Source: Nakamurella alba (GTDB lineage: Bacteria > Actinomycetota > Actinomycetes > Mycobacteriales > Nakamurellaceae). From it: a stretch of 64,000 nucleotides of DNA. This document shows positions 15,520 through 23,676 of the stretch, in pieces. The notes below the pieces were generated by a model, which worked only from the letters and a program-made list of their open reading frames with translations, was not told the DNA's origin and made no database searches. The first letter of the stretch is position 1. Each line of letters opens with the position of its first letter. The stretch spans positions 248,001-312,000 of the forward strand of contig NZ_WLYK01000009.1 of assembly GCF_009707545.1 (NCBI RefSeq), given 5' to 3'. The position numbers were made by a program, and so were the translations under genes.

Positions 15520-18207
15520 TCAGCGCAGCCGGCGGCGGAGGTCCGGCCGCACCCCGGCCGGACCGATCCGGCCCTCGGCCCCGGTGACCACGATCCCGGC
15601 GGGCCCGGCCAGCACCGGCAGCAGCCGGAGCTCGACCAGCTCGGGGACGTCGTCGGCCAGCGCGGACAGCCGTAGCGCCAGATCGGCCAGCGGCGCCCGG
15701 TCCACCACCGCGGTGCCCCGGTAACCGTCCAGCAGCGGCGCCGCGCGCGGGCCGGCGATCAGGTCGACGGCGTCGGAGTCGGACAACGGCACCGCCCGGA
15801 ACGCACGGTCGTCGAGCAGATCGGTGGCCACACCACCGATCCCGAAGGACACCAGCGCACCGAAGCTCGGGTCGCCGGTGATGGTCAGCACCGTCGGTAC
15901 GGTGGCCCGGTCCACCGGCGCCTGCTGCTGCACGTAGACCCGGCTGGCGCCGGCCCCGGCGAGATCGGCGTAGGCGTCGACCACGTCGTCGGCGTCGTCC
16001 AGCCCGACCCGCACGCCGCGCTGGTCCAGCCGGTGCCGCAGTCCCCGGTCCAAGGCCTTGAGCACCACCGGGTAGCCGATCTCCTCCGCCGCCCGCGCCG
16101 CGTCCTCCACGTCCGCGGCCACCTGGAACGGCGCGATCCCGATCCCGTAGCAGTCCAGCAGTGCCACCAGCTCGTCATCGGTCAGCTCGCGTTCCGCCCG
16201 GACCGCCCAGGCGTCCAACAGAGCCCGCGCCGCCGCCCGGGAGGCGATCCGCTCCGCGGTGTCGTCGGCCGGCATCTCTCCTGCCGGCCGGGAGCGCCAG
16301 GCGGCGTACCGCACCGCGTGCGCCAGCGCCGCCACTGCCCGCTCCGGGGTGCGGAACGACGGCACCGACCCGCGGGCCGCTCCCCCTGCCGGGTCCGGCA
16401 CCACCAGCGAGGCAGCCAGCCCGTCGACGGCCAGGAACGTGGTCATCACCGGTACCCGGGACCCGGCCGCGGCGTCCCGCAGGGCCTGGGCGTGCTCCTG
16501 CCCGGCCACCGCCACCGGCGGCACGTAGACCACCACGACCGCGTCGACATCGGTGCGCGCCACGGCGATCCGGACCGCGTCGGCGAGCTCGGCGGGCGAG
16601 ACGTTCACCCCGAAGTCGACCGGCACCTCGTCGACCACGGTCAGCCCGGCGTCCAGGCAGGCGTCCAGCGCGAGCACCCCGAGAGCGGTCGAGTTCCCGA
16701 GCACCGCCACCCGGACGCCCTGCGGCAACGGCTGGTTCGCCAGCAGCTGCGCGACATCGAAGGCCTCGGTGAGGGTGTCGGTCCGGATCACCCCGGACTG
16801 GGCGAACAGCGTGGCCACCGCGTCGTCGCCCATGCTCACCGAGGACAGCGCCAGCCCCGGGCTGACCGTGGCGTGCCGGCCCGACTTCACCGCGATCACC
16901 GGCTTGGTCCGGGCGAGCTTGCGGGCCAGCCGGGCGAACTTGCGCGGGTTGCCGAAGGACTCGAGGTACAGCAGGACGACCTCGGTGCGGTCGTCGGAGG
17001 CCCAGAACTGCAGGAGGTCGTTGCCGGAGACGTCGGCCCGGTTCCCGGCCGAGACGAAGCTGGACAGGCCGAGCGTGCGGCCGGCCGCGTCGGCGAGGAT
17101 CGCGATGCCGAGAGCCCCGGACTGGCAGAAGAAGCCGACCCGGCCCGGCCCGGGCACGACCGGGGCCAGGGTGGCGTTCAGCCGGACGTCCGGGTCGGTG
17201 TTGACCAGCCCCAGGCAGTTCGGGCCGAGCACCCGCATGCCGTTGGCCCGGGCCAGTGACACCATCCGGCGCTGGACGTCTGTCCCGGCGCCGCCGACGT
17301 CGGCGAACCCGGAGGTCACCACGACCAGCCCGTGCACGCCCTTCTGTCGGCAGTCCTCCAGCACGTCCGCGACGTTCGCCGCCGGCACGGTCACCACCGC
17401 GAGGTCGACCGGGTCGGGGATGTCGCCGACCCGCGGGTAGGCGCGCACCCCCTGCACCGAGATGCTGTCCGGGTTGACCGGGTACACCGGGCCGGTGAAT
17501 CCCGTGCGCAGCAGGTTCACCAGCACCGCGTGGCCGAGCTTGGTCGGCTCGTTGGACGCCCCGATGACGGCGACCGACCGGGGCGCCAGCAGGCGAGCGA
17601 TCGACCGCGCCTCGGCCCGGTGCTCGCGGCTCTCCACCACCGCGCGGGACTTCTCGGTCGGCGCCAGATCCAGCACGAGATCGACGACGCCCGAGGAGAA
17701 CTGGCGGCTGGCGCCGTAGCCGGCGTCGACGAACACCCGCAGCATCTGCTGGTTCTCGGCGAGCACCTCGGCGGTGAACCGCCGGATGCCGCGCTCGGCG
17801 GCCGCCGCGGCCAGGTGCTCGAGCAGGATCGACCCGAGACCACGGCGCTGCTGGGCGTCCTCGACGACGAACGCGACCTCGGCGGCCTCGGGGTCGGCGT
17901 GGTCCCGGTGGCAGGTGCCGACCGCGATCACCTCCCCGCCGAGCTCGGCGAGCAGGCCGATCGAGTCGACCTGGTCGACCCCGGTGAACACCCGCAGCTG
18001 CGAGCTCGACAACTGGTCGACCGCGGTGAAGTACCGGAAGTAGCGCGACCTGTCGCTCATCCGGTCGTGCATGGCGACGATGGCCGGGCCGTCGCCGGAG
18101 TTCACCGGGCGCAGGTGCACCGCCCCGCCGTCGGACAGCAGGACGTCGGCCTCCCAGTGCTCCGGGTACGGCTGCCCGGGCGGCACGGATGCAACGGTCT
18201 CAGTCAC
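15520..18207 (-). CDS. Pat-type protein acyltransferase (GNAT fused to acyl-CoA synthetase-like domains)
   Basis: An 895-residue fusion. An N-terminal GNAT domain (about 30-185; RRGLGSILLEHLAAAAAERG is the acetyl-CoA loop) is followed by CoA-binding (APRSVAVIGASNEPTKLGH), succinyl-CoA-ligase-like and ATP-grasp domains of the NDP-forming acyl-CoA synthetase family. The segment that carries the phosphorylated histidine in active synthetases (SHTG) reads SSVSMG here (about residue 453). This supports a regulatory acyltransferase of the Pat/PatA kind, which acylates lysines of enzymes such as acetyl-CoA synthetase, rather than a synthetase. GTG start at 18205-18207, inside the end of the acuC gene (8-bp overlap), pairing a writer with an eraser. 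Confidence 0.85.
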   Translation of the reverse strand: MTETVASVPPGQPYPEHWEADVLLSDGGAVHLRPVNSGDGPAIVAMHDRMSDRSRYFRYFTAVDQLSSSQLRVFTGVDQVDSIGLLAELGGEVIAVGTCHRDHADPEAAEVAFVVEDAQQRRGLGSILLEHLAAAAAERGIRRFTAEVLAENQQMLRVFVDAGYGASRQFSSGVVDLVLDLAPTEKSRAVVESREHRAEARSIARLLAPRSVAVIGASNEPTKLGHAVLVNLLRTGFTGPVYPVNPDSISVQGVRAYPRVGDIPDPVDLAVVTVPAANVADVLEDCRQKGVHGLVVVTSGFADVGGAGTDVQRRMVSLARANGMRVLGPNCLGLVNTDPDVRLNATLAPVVPGPGRVGFFCQSGALGIAILADAAGRTLGLSSFVSAGNRADVSGNDLLQFWASDDRTEVVLLYLESFGNPRKFARLARKLARTKPVIAVKSGRHATVSPGLALSSVSMGDDAVATLFAQSGVIRTDTLTEAFDVAQLLANQPLPQGVRVAVLGNSTALGVLALDACLDAGLTVVDEVPVDFGVNVSPAELADAVRIAVARTDVDAVVVVYVPPVAVAGQEHAQALRDAAAGSRVPVMTTFLAVDGLAASLVVPDPAGGAARGSVPSFRTPERAVAALAHAVRYAAWRSRPAGEMPADDTAERIASRAAARALLDAWAVRAERELTDDELVALLDCYGIGIAPFQVAADVEDAARAAEEIGYPVVLKALDRGLRHRLDQRGVRVGLDDADDVVDAYADLAGAGASRVYVQQQAPVDRATVPTVLTITGDPSFGALVSFGIGGVATDLLDDRAFRAVPLSDSDAVDLIAGPRAAPLLDGYRGTAVVDRAPLADLALRLSALADDVPELVELRLLPVLAGPAGIVVTGAEGRIGPAGVRPDLRRRLR

Positions 18208-19384
18208 GCGGGTCCCACGGATCCAGCCCGTGCATCGGAAACAGCCGGCGCCGGACCTCCTCGATCACCCGGTCGACCGGCATCTCGCCGATCCCGTCCC
18301 AGCGCGGGACCTCGATCCCGTCCGGCTTCCCGTCCGACATCGTCTCCGGCAGCGGCACTCCCGGCCGCGCAGCCGTCGCCTGGTCCCGCCAGCCCGGCGG
18401 GGTCACGGTGTGCGGGTCGACGTCGCGGTCCAGCACGGTGGCGAGCAGGTGGGTCCAGGACCGGGGTACCACCCGGACGAGTGCGTAGCCGCCACCGCCC
18501 AGCGCCAGCCACCGCCCGCCGGTGGTCCTCTCGGCCAGGTCGCGCAGCGCCCGGTACGCGGTCAGGTGCCCGTCGACGGTGAGATTCAGGTCGGCCAAAG
18601 GATCTTCGGCATGCGAGTCGGCGCCCTGCTGGGTGACCAGCACCTCCGGCCGGAACGCGCTGACCAGCCCCGGTACCACCGCCTGGAAGGCCCGCAGCCA
18701 CGGCATGTCCCCCGTACCCGGCGGCACCGGGACGTTGACCGCGGTCCCGGTCGCCTCCCCCGACCCGCACTCGGCCGGCCAGCCGGTGCCCGGCCAAAGC
18801 GCCGCCGGCGACTCGTGCAGCGACACGGTCAGCACCCGCGGGTCGTGGTAGAACGCCGCCTGCACGCCGTCGCCGTGGTGCACGTCGATGTCGACGTAGG
18901 CGACCCGCTGCACCCCGGAGTCGAGCAGCGCCCGGATCGCCAGCGCCGCGTCGTTGTAGATGCAGAAGCCGGCGGCGTCGTCCGCCATCGCGTGGTGCAG
19001 GCCGCCGGCGATGTTGACCGCTCGGTCCACCTCGCCGGCGGCGATGGCCCTGGCGGCGGCGATGGATCCGCCGGCGATCAGCGCGGTGGCGTCGTGCATG
19101 CCGGGCCAGACCGGGTTGTCGCTGCCGCCCAACCCGTGCCGTGGATGCGCCGGCGGCGGCACCTGGGAGGAGGCCTTGACCGCCGCGAGGTAGGCCGGGG
19201 TGTGCACGGTGAGCAGTTCGTCATCGGTCGCCGGTGGCGGCGAGTAGAGCGACACCCCGTCCAGCACACCCAGTTCGGCGGCCAGCGACCAGGTCAGCTC
19301 CCAGCGCAGCGGGTGGAACGGGTGCGACCCGCCGAGGTCGTACCTCAGCATGGCCGGGTCCCAGACCACCATCGGCTTCGGCAT
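18200..19384 (-). CDS. acuC: AcuC-family lysine deacetylase
   Basis: A 394-residue class I/II histone-deacetylase-fold protein. Family hallmarks are SHPFHPLRWELTW near the N-terminus, NIAGGLHHAM with the catalytic His pair (about 138-147), and YVDIDVHHGDGVQ with zinc ligands (about 176-188). In Bacillus, AcuC removes acetyl groups from acetyl-CoA synthetase acetylated by the GNAT enzyme AcuA. Here the gene overlaps by 8 bp with a Pat-type acyltransferase, so the same reversible control of an acyl-CoA synthetase is likely. ATG at 19382-19384. The promoter must lie in the 105-bp gap upstream. Confidence 0.9.
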   Translation of the reverse strand: MPKPMVVWDPAMLRYDLGGSHPFHPLRWELTWSLAAELGVLDGVSLYSPPPATDDELLTVHTPAYLAAVKASSQVPPPAHPRHGLGGSDNPVWPGMHDATALIAGGSIAAARAIAAGEVDRAVNIAGGLHHAMADDAAGFCIYNDAALAIRALLDSGVQRVAYVDIDVHHGDGVQAAFYHDPRVLTVSLHESPAALWPGTGWPAECGSGEATGTAVNVPVPPGTGDMPWLRAFQAVVPGLVSAFRPEVLVTQQGADSHAEDPLADLNLTVDGHLTAYRALRDLAERTTGGRWLALGGGGYALVRVVPRSWTHLLATVLDRDVDPHTVTPPGWRDQATAARPGVPLPETMSDGKPDGIEVPRWDGIGEMPVDRVIEEVRRRLFPMHGLDPWDPRD

Positions 19385-19424
19385 CGCCCCAGCCTAACCG
19401 GCGGCGATCACCCCGGCCGGAGCA

Positions 19425-19447
19425 CCCGGAGCTCCCGGGAGTCCGGC
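19425..19447 (-). terminator. Hairpin after the LLM/FMN-reductase pair
   Basis: CCGGA and TCCGG arms enclose the palindrome CTCCCGGGAG with one bulged base, 44-64 nt downstream of the FMN reductase stop on its strand. There is no U-run, so it may be an L-shaped actinobacterial terminator; it could also serve the acuC promoter. Confidence 0.4.
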
Positions 19448-19489
19448 CCGGGCCCCCGGTCAGCGCCCGAGGACCGACAACGGCACCGT

Positions 19490-20197
19490 TCAGCCGGAGT
19501 GCGCGGCCAGCAGCCGCTCGAACCCGCCGAGCGCGAAGCCCTGCCGACCCGCGGAGTCACCGGCGTTACCGGTCTCCGGCGCCGGCGAGATCGCCGGCCC
19601 AGCAGCGGACGGCCCAGCAACGGACGGCACCGCAGCGGACGGCACTGCGCCGGCCACCAGCGACGCCAGCTGCTCGCCGGCCCGGAGGATCCGGGCGTCC
19701 AGAGCGGCGTCGGCGTCGGCCCGGCCGAAGTCCTCGGTCGCGGCGTAGACGGCGGTCGGCACCGGCACGGTGCGCAGGTAGGACAGCAGGGGCCGGATGG
19801 CGTGCTCGGTGACCAGCGAATGCCGGGCCGAGCCGCCGGTGGCGCCGATCAGCACCGGCTTCCCCTCCAGCGACTCCGGGTCGAGCACGTCGAAGAAGGT
19901 CTTGAACAACCCGCTGAACGAGGCGCTGAACACCGGGCTGATCACGATCACCCCGTCGGCGCCGAGCACCGTGTCGATCGCCACCTGCAGCCGGGCCCCG
20001 GCGAAGCCGGTGACCAGGTTGTCGGCGAGATCCCTGGCGTGCTCCCGCAGTTCGACGACCTCGACGGAGGCCGCCACCCCCTGGGCCGCCAGGGCGGCGA
20101 CCGCGGAGTCGGCGAGCCGGTCGGCGAGCAACCGGCTGGCCGACGGCGTCCCCAGACCCGCGGTGACCACCGCGAGGCGGACGGACGAGGCGGTCAT
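19490..20197 (-). CDS. NAD(P)H-dependent FMN reductase (CE1759 family)
   Basis: A 235-residue flavodoxin-like reductase. Residues about 5-185 carry the fold (LAVVTAGLGTPSASRLLADR; the FMN-site segment SPVFSASFSGLFKTFFDVL; GATGGSARHS); the last 50 residues are a low-complexity Ala/Pro/Ser tail. The enzyme would supply reduced FMN to a partner monooxygenase. It is encoded directly after, and overlaps by 4 bp, an LLM-class flavin monooxygenase, the arrangement of the CE1758/CE1759 pair in corynebacteria. The substrate of the pair is unknown. Confidence 0.88.
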   Translation of the reverse strand: MTASSVRLAVVTAGLGTPSASRLLADRLADSAVAALAAQGVAASVEVVELREHARDLADNLVTGFAGARLQVAIDTVLGADGVIVISPVFSASFSGLFKTFFDVLDPESLEGKPVLIGATGGSARHSLVTEHAIRPLLSYLRTVPVPTAVYAATEDFGRADADAALDARILRAGEQLASLVAGAVPSAAVPSVAGPSAAGPAISPAPETGNAGDSAGRQGFALGGFERLLAAHSG

Positions 20198-21312
20198 CGC
20201 GCACCCGCAGCGGTGAGGTCAGCAGCGGAGTCGGCAGCGGCGCGCGAGGCGGCGAGCAGGCTCTGGTGGGTCGGCGCGTCCGGCACCGAGGCGGGCCGGC
20301 CGATCGCGAACTCCTTGCGCAGCACCGGGACGACCTCCTCGCCCAGGATGTCGAGCTGCTCCAGCACCGTCTTGAGCGGCAGGCCGGCATGGTCCATCAG
20401 GAACAGCTGGCGCTGGTAGTGGCCGAAGGTCTCGCGGAAGCTCAGGGTCTTCTCGATGACCTGCTGCGGGCTGCCCACGGTCAGCGGGGTCATCTCGGTG
20501 AAGTCCTCGAGGCTCGGGCCGTGCCCGTAGACCGGGGCGTTGTCGAAGTACGGCCGGAACTCGCGCACCGCGTCCTGCGAGTTCTTCCGCATGAACACCT
20601 GGCCGCCCAGCCCGACGATCGCCTGCTCGGCAGTGCCGTGCCCGTAGTGCTCGAACCTGTTGCGGTACAGCTCGATCAGCCGCTGGAAGTGCGAGCTCGG
20701 CCAGAAGATGTTGTTCGCGAAGAAGCCGTCACCGTAGTAGGCGGCCTGCTCGGCGATCTCCGGGCTGCGGATCGACCCGTGCCAGACGAACGGCGGGACG
20801 TCGTCCAGCGGGCGGGGTGTCGAGGTGAAGGAGCGCAGCGGCGTGCGGAAGGTGCCCTTCCAGTCGACGACGTCCTCGCGCCACAGCCGGCGCAGCAGGT
20901 GGTAGTTCTCCACCGCCAGCTCGATGCCCTTGGTGATGTCCTGCCCGAACCACGGGTAGACCGGGCCGGTGTTGCCGCGGCCCATCATCAGGTCCACCCG
21001 GCCGTCGGCCAGGTGCTGCAGCATCGCGAAGTCCTCGGCGATCTTCACCGGGTCGTTGGTGGTGATCAGCGTGGTCGAGGTGGACAGGATCAGCTTCTCG
21101 GTACGGGCGGCGATCCAGCCGAGCATGGTGGTCGGCGACGACGGCACGAACGGCGGGTTGTGGTGCTCGCCGGTGGCGAACACGTCCAGCCCGACCTCCT
21201 CGGCCTTCAGCGCGATGGTGGTCATGGCCTTGATCCGCTCCGCCTCGGTGGGCGTGCGGCCGGTCGTCGGGTCCTCGGTGACGTCGCCGACGGTGAAGAT
21301 TCCGAACTGCAT
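20194..21312 (-). CDS. LLM-class flavin-dependent oxidoreductase (CE1758 family)
   Basis: A 372-residue luciferase-like TIM-barrel monooxygenase (MQFGIFTVGDVTEDPTTGRTPTEAERIK; FATGEHHNPPFVPSSPTTMLGW; GRGNTGPVYPWFG). The HHNPP segment and overall length match the putative FMN-dependent CE1758 family. It uses reduced FMN and oxygen, and the next gene, overlapping by 4 bp, supplies the reductase. ATG at 21310-21312 follows AGGAAG. A striking 41-bp dyad sits 39-79 bp upstream, so substrate-responsive control is likely. Sulfonate, aldehyde or xenobiotic oxidation are possible roles; none can be chosen. Confidence 0.9.
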   Translation of the reverse strand: MQFGIFTVGDVTEDPTTGRTPTEAERIKAMTTIALKAEEVGLDVFATGEHHNPPFVPSSPTTMLGWIAARTEKLILSTSTTLITTNDPVKIAEDFAMLQHLADGRVDLMMGRGNTGPVYPWFGQDITKGIELAVENYHLLRRLWREDVVDWKGTFRTPLRSFTSTPRPLDDVPPFVWHGSIRSPEIAEQAAYYGDGFFANNIFWPSSHFQRLIELYRNRFEHYGHGTAEQAIVGLGGQVFMRKNSQDAVREFRPYFDNAPVYGHGPSLEDFTEMTPLTVGSPQQVIEKTLSFRETFGHYQRQLFLMDHAGLPLKTVLEQLDILGEEVVPVLRKEFAIGRPASVPDAPTHQSLLAASRAAADSAADLTAAGAR

Positions 21313-21350
21313 GGCTGGTGCCTTCCTCGGGTGCGGTGGGGTTCCGCGGT

Positions 21351-21391
21351 GGCTGCAGAATTTCTATGCACCCGCATGAACTTCTGCAGCC
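21351..21391. promoter_or_regulatory. 41-bp inverted repeat upstream of the LLM/FMN-reductase operon
   Basis: Perfect 10-bp arms (GGCTGCAGAA at 21351-21360, TTCTGCAGCC at 21382-21391) surround a 21-bp centre that itself holds ATGC-N4-GCAT flanked by TTC and GAA. Position just upstream of the operon and lack of a T-run favour an operator over a terminator. No regulator gene lies next to it. Confidence 0.55.
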
Positions 21392-21466
21392 TACCGGGTA
21401 TTCCCACCGCTCCCGCCTGCGACGACCGTCACCCCGGCACCCCACCCGATCGCCGGGAACCGGGGC

Positions 21467-22288
21467 TCAGCCGGTCTCGACCGGACGCTGGAGCGCGCAC
21501 CACTGCGAGTACGACCCGGGATACAGCGCCAGCTCGACCCCGGCCACCCGTCCGGCCAGGATCAGGTGGCAGGCCGTCACCCCTGATCCGCAGGACGCGA
21601 CCGCCGGCGTCGCCGGCCGGATCCCGGCGGCGTCGAAGACCTGACGGAGTTCCGCCGCCGGCCGCAGCCGGAAGTCGTCCGTGTACAGCTCGGCGAACGG
21701 CAGGTTGACCGCACCGGGGATGTGCCCGGCCACCGGGTCCAGCGGCTCGAACTCGCCGCGGTACCGGGCGGCGGCCCGGGCATCGAGCAGGATCCCGGCG
21801 GCCGTGGGCTCGTCCAGTTCCGACACGTCGACGACCGGCATCGCCCCGGCGGCGACCGTTACCGTGCCCGGCTCCGGCACCACCTCCCCGGTCTCCAGAG
21901 GCCCGGTCCAGGCGGCCAGACCACCGTCCAGCACCCGGACGTCCCGGAGCCCGGACCAGCGGGCCACCCACCACGCCCGGACCGCGGCGGACCCGTCGTG
22001 GCCGTCGTGGACCACCACCGTGTCGCCGTCGTCGATCCCGCACCGGCGCCACACCTCCTGCAGCGCCGCCGGGTCCGGCAGCGGGTGCCGGCCACCGGTC
22101 CCGGCCGGCCCGGCCAGATCGCGGTCCAGGTCGACGAACACCGCCCCGGGCAGGTGCCCGGCGAGGTAGGCGTCGTGGTCGGCGCCGGCGCCGACCTTCC
22201 AGCGCACGTCGAGCAGCACGACCGCGGCTGCATCCGGCCCGTCGAGCAGTGCGGCGAGGTCGGCGGGGTCGAGGAGATCGGAGGTCAT
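21467..22288 (-). CDS. Thiosulfate/3-mercaptopyruvate sulfurtransferase
   Basis: A 273-residue protein with two tandem rhodanese domains: an inactive N-terminal copy (VLLDVRWKVGAGADHDAYLAGHLPGAVFVDLD) and a catalytic C-terminal one (GHIPGAVNLPF; active loop SCGSGVTACHLILAG with the persulfide cysteine near residue 238). The CGSGVTA loop is typical of the mercaptopyruvate/thiosulfate sulfurtransferase group (SseA-like). It transfers sulfane sulfur to cyanide or thiols in the cytoplasm. ATG at 22286-22288. It stands alone, divergent from ideR; no sulfur operon surrounds it. Confidence 0.9.
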   Translation of the reverse strand: MTSDLLDPADLAALLDGPDAAAVVLLDVRWKVGAGADHDAYLAGHLPGAVFVDLDRDLAGPAGTGGRHPLPDPAALQEVWRRCGIDDGDTVVVHDGHDGSAAVRAWWVARWSGLRDVRVLDGGLAAWTGPLETGEVVPEPGTVTVAAGAMPVVDVSELDEPTAAGILLDARAAARYRGEFEPLDPVAGHIPGAVNLPFAELYTDDFRLRPAAELRQVFDAAGIRPATPAVASCGSGVTACHLILAGRVAGVELALYPGSYSQWCALQRPVETG

Positions 22289-22404
22289 CGCACCATCCTG
22301 ACGTGCCCGATGCGGCCGCTCACCGGTGGTGCCGTGTTCACCGGACGCGAACTGCCCGGACCTGTGTGCTCCGGGTAGCATCGAAGACCGCAGAAGGGGC
22401 TGAT

Positions 22405-23091
22405 GTGAACGACCTGATCGATACCACCGAGATGTACCTGCGCACGATCTTCGAGCTGGAGGAAGAGGGCATCTTCCCGCTCCGTGCGCGCATCGCGGAG
22501 CGGCTCAACCAGAGCGGCCCGACCGTCAGCCAGACGGTCGCCCGCATGCAGCGCGACGGGCTGCTGGTGGTCTCCGACGACCGCCACCTCGAGCTGACCG
22601 ACCTCGGTCGCGACCGGGCGGTCTCGGTGATGCGCAAGCACCGGCTGGCCGAGCGGCTGCTGCTGGACGTGATCGGGCTGGACTGGCGCGACGTGCACGT
22701 CGAGGCCTGCCGCTGGGAGCACGTGATGAGCGACCAGGTGGAGCAGAAGCTGGTGGCCCTGCTCGGCCATCCGCAGGTCTCCCCGTACGGCAACCCGATC
22801 CCCGGCCTGGACCACCTCGGTGTGGAGAACTCGCACGTGGAGGAGACGCATGCCGACCTGATCGGCGCCGACGTCGCCGCCGAGCGCGGCGGCAACTACG
22901 AGGTCCGGCGGATCATCGAGATCGTGCAGAACCAGCCCGGGGTGATGGACCGGCTGCAGCGCGGCGGGATCAAGCCGGGCGCGGTGCTGGAGTTCGCGGT
23001 CCGCGGCCCGCAGCTGGTCGCCGTCGACGGCGGCATCACCACCGAGCTGCCGCCCGAGGTCGCGCACGGGATCCACGTCCGCCCGGCCTGA
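22405..23091 (+). CDS. ideR: Iron-dependent repressor IdeR/DtxR
   Basis: A 228-residue metalloregulator. The numbering of DtxR ligands is preserved: Met10, Cys102, Glu105 and His106 for the regulatory site, and His79, Glu83 and His98 for the ancillary site. The winged helix-turn-helix is at about 24-72 (ARIAERLNQSGPTVSQTVARM) and an SH3-like domain fills the last 75 residues. With Fe(II) it represses siderophore and uptake genes and activates storage. GTG at 22405-22407 is supported by AGAAGGGG 6-8 bp upstream, and TAGCAT at 22376-22381 could be the -10 box. No iron-box operator is evident upstream. The next gene converges. Confidence 0.95.
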   Translation: MNDLIDTTEMYLRTIFELEEEGIFPLRARIAERLNQSGPTVSQTVARMQRDGLLVVSDDRHLELTDLGRDRAVSVMRKHRLAERLLLDVIGLDWRDVHVEACRWEHVMSDQVEQKLVALLGHPQVSPYGNPIPGLDHLGVENSHVEETHADLIGADVAAERGGNYEVRRIIEIVQNQPGVMDRLQRGGIKPGAVLEFAVRGPQLVAVDGGITTELPPEVAHGIHVRPA

Positions 23092-23107
23092 CCGGCGCGG
23101 CACGCAC

Positions 23108-23141
23108 CGGGTCCGGCCCCCGCACGTGGGAGCCGGACCCC
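23108..23141. terminator. Bidirectional terminator between ideR and gntK
   Basis: GGGTCCGGC (23109-23117) and GCCGGACCC (23132-23140) form a perfect 9-bp stem with a partly paired 14-nt loop, 18 nt after the ideR stop and just beyond the convergent gntK stop. TAGTTT follows on the plus strand. Confidence 0.65.
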
Positions 23142-23148
23142 GGTAGTT

Positions 23149-23676
23149 TCAGGACACCGCAGCCACCAGGCCCAGGCGGTCGATGATCTCGTCGGCCTCC
23201 TGGGCCGGTTTGCGTCCGCCGACCTCCACGGTCAGGCTGCGCTCCCCCGGGCCGGGCGGTTCCAGGGTGGAGATCTGCGAGTCGAGCAGCGCCGCGGGCA
23301 TGAAGTGGTCCGTGCGCGCCGTCATCCGCCGACCGATCTGCTCGCGGGACCCGCTCAGGTGCACGAACACCACGTTCTCGCCGCGCAGCCGGTCCCGGTA
23401 GATCCGCTTGAGCGCCGAGCAGGTGATCACCCCGGGCCGGCCGGCCAGCGTGTGCTCCTGGATCCACGAGGCGACGGTGTCCAGCCAGGGCCAGCGGTCC
23501 TCGTCGGTGAGCGGGTGCCCGGCGGCCATCTTCTCCACGTTGGAGTCCGGGTGCAGGTCGTCGCCCTCCTCCAGGTCCCAGCCCAGTCGCCCGGCGAGAA
23601 GTCCTGCGACGGTGGACTTCCCGCTGCCGGACACACCCATCACCACCAGCACGGGCGGCTGCTCGGGCACGCTCAT
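23149..23676 (-). CDS. gntK: Gluconokinase
   Basis: A 175-residue P-loop kinase (Walker A GVSGSGKST at about 14-22) of the GntK/thermoresistant gluconokinase family. Specific segments are LEEGDDLHPDSNVEKMAAGHPLTDEDRWPWL and CSALKRIYRDRLR. It makes 6-phosphogluconate from gluconate and ATP, feeding the pentose phosphate pathway. Its ATG overlaps the stop of the upstream permease gene by 4 bp, giving a gntP-gntK operon, and a GntR-type regulator is divergent from it. Confidence 0.95.
   Translation of the reverse strand: MSVPEQPPVLVVMGVSGSGKSTVAGLLAGRLGWDLEEGDDLHPDSNVEKMAAGHPLTDEDRWPWLDTVASWIQEHTLAGRPGVITCSALKRIYRDRLRGENVVFVHLSGSREQIGRRMTARTDHFMPAALLDSQISTLEPPGPGERSLTVEVGGRKPAQEADEIIDRLGLVAAVS

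Noticed and set aside
21351-21391. The 41-bp dyad as a rho-independent terminator of the rhodanese gene
   Set aside because: The loop would be 21 nt and no T-run follows on either strand; its position just upstream of the LLM operon fits an operator better.
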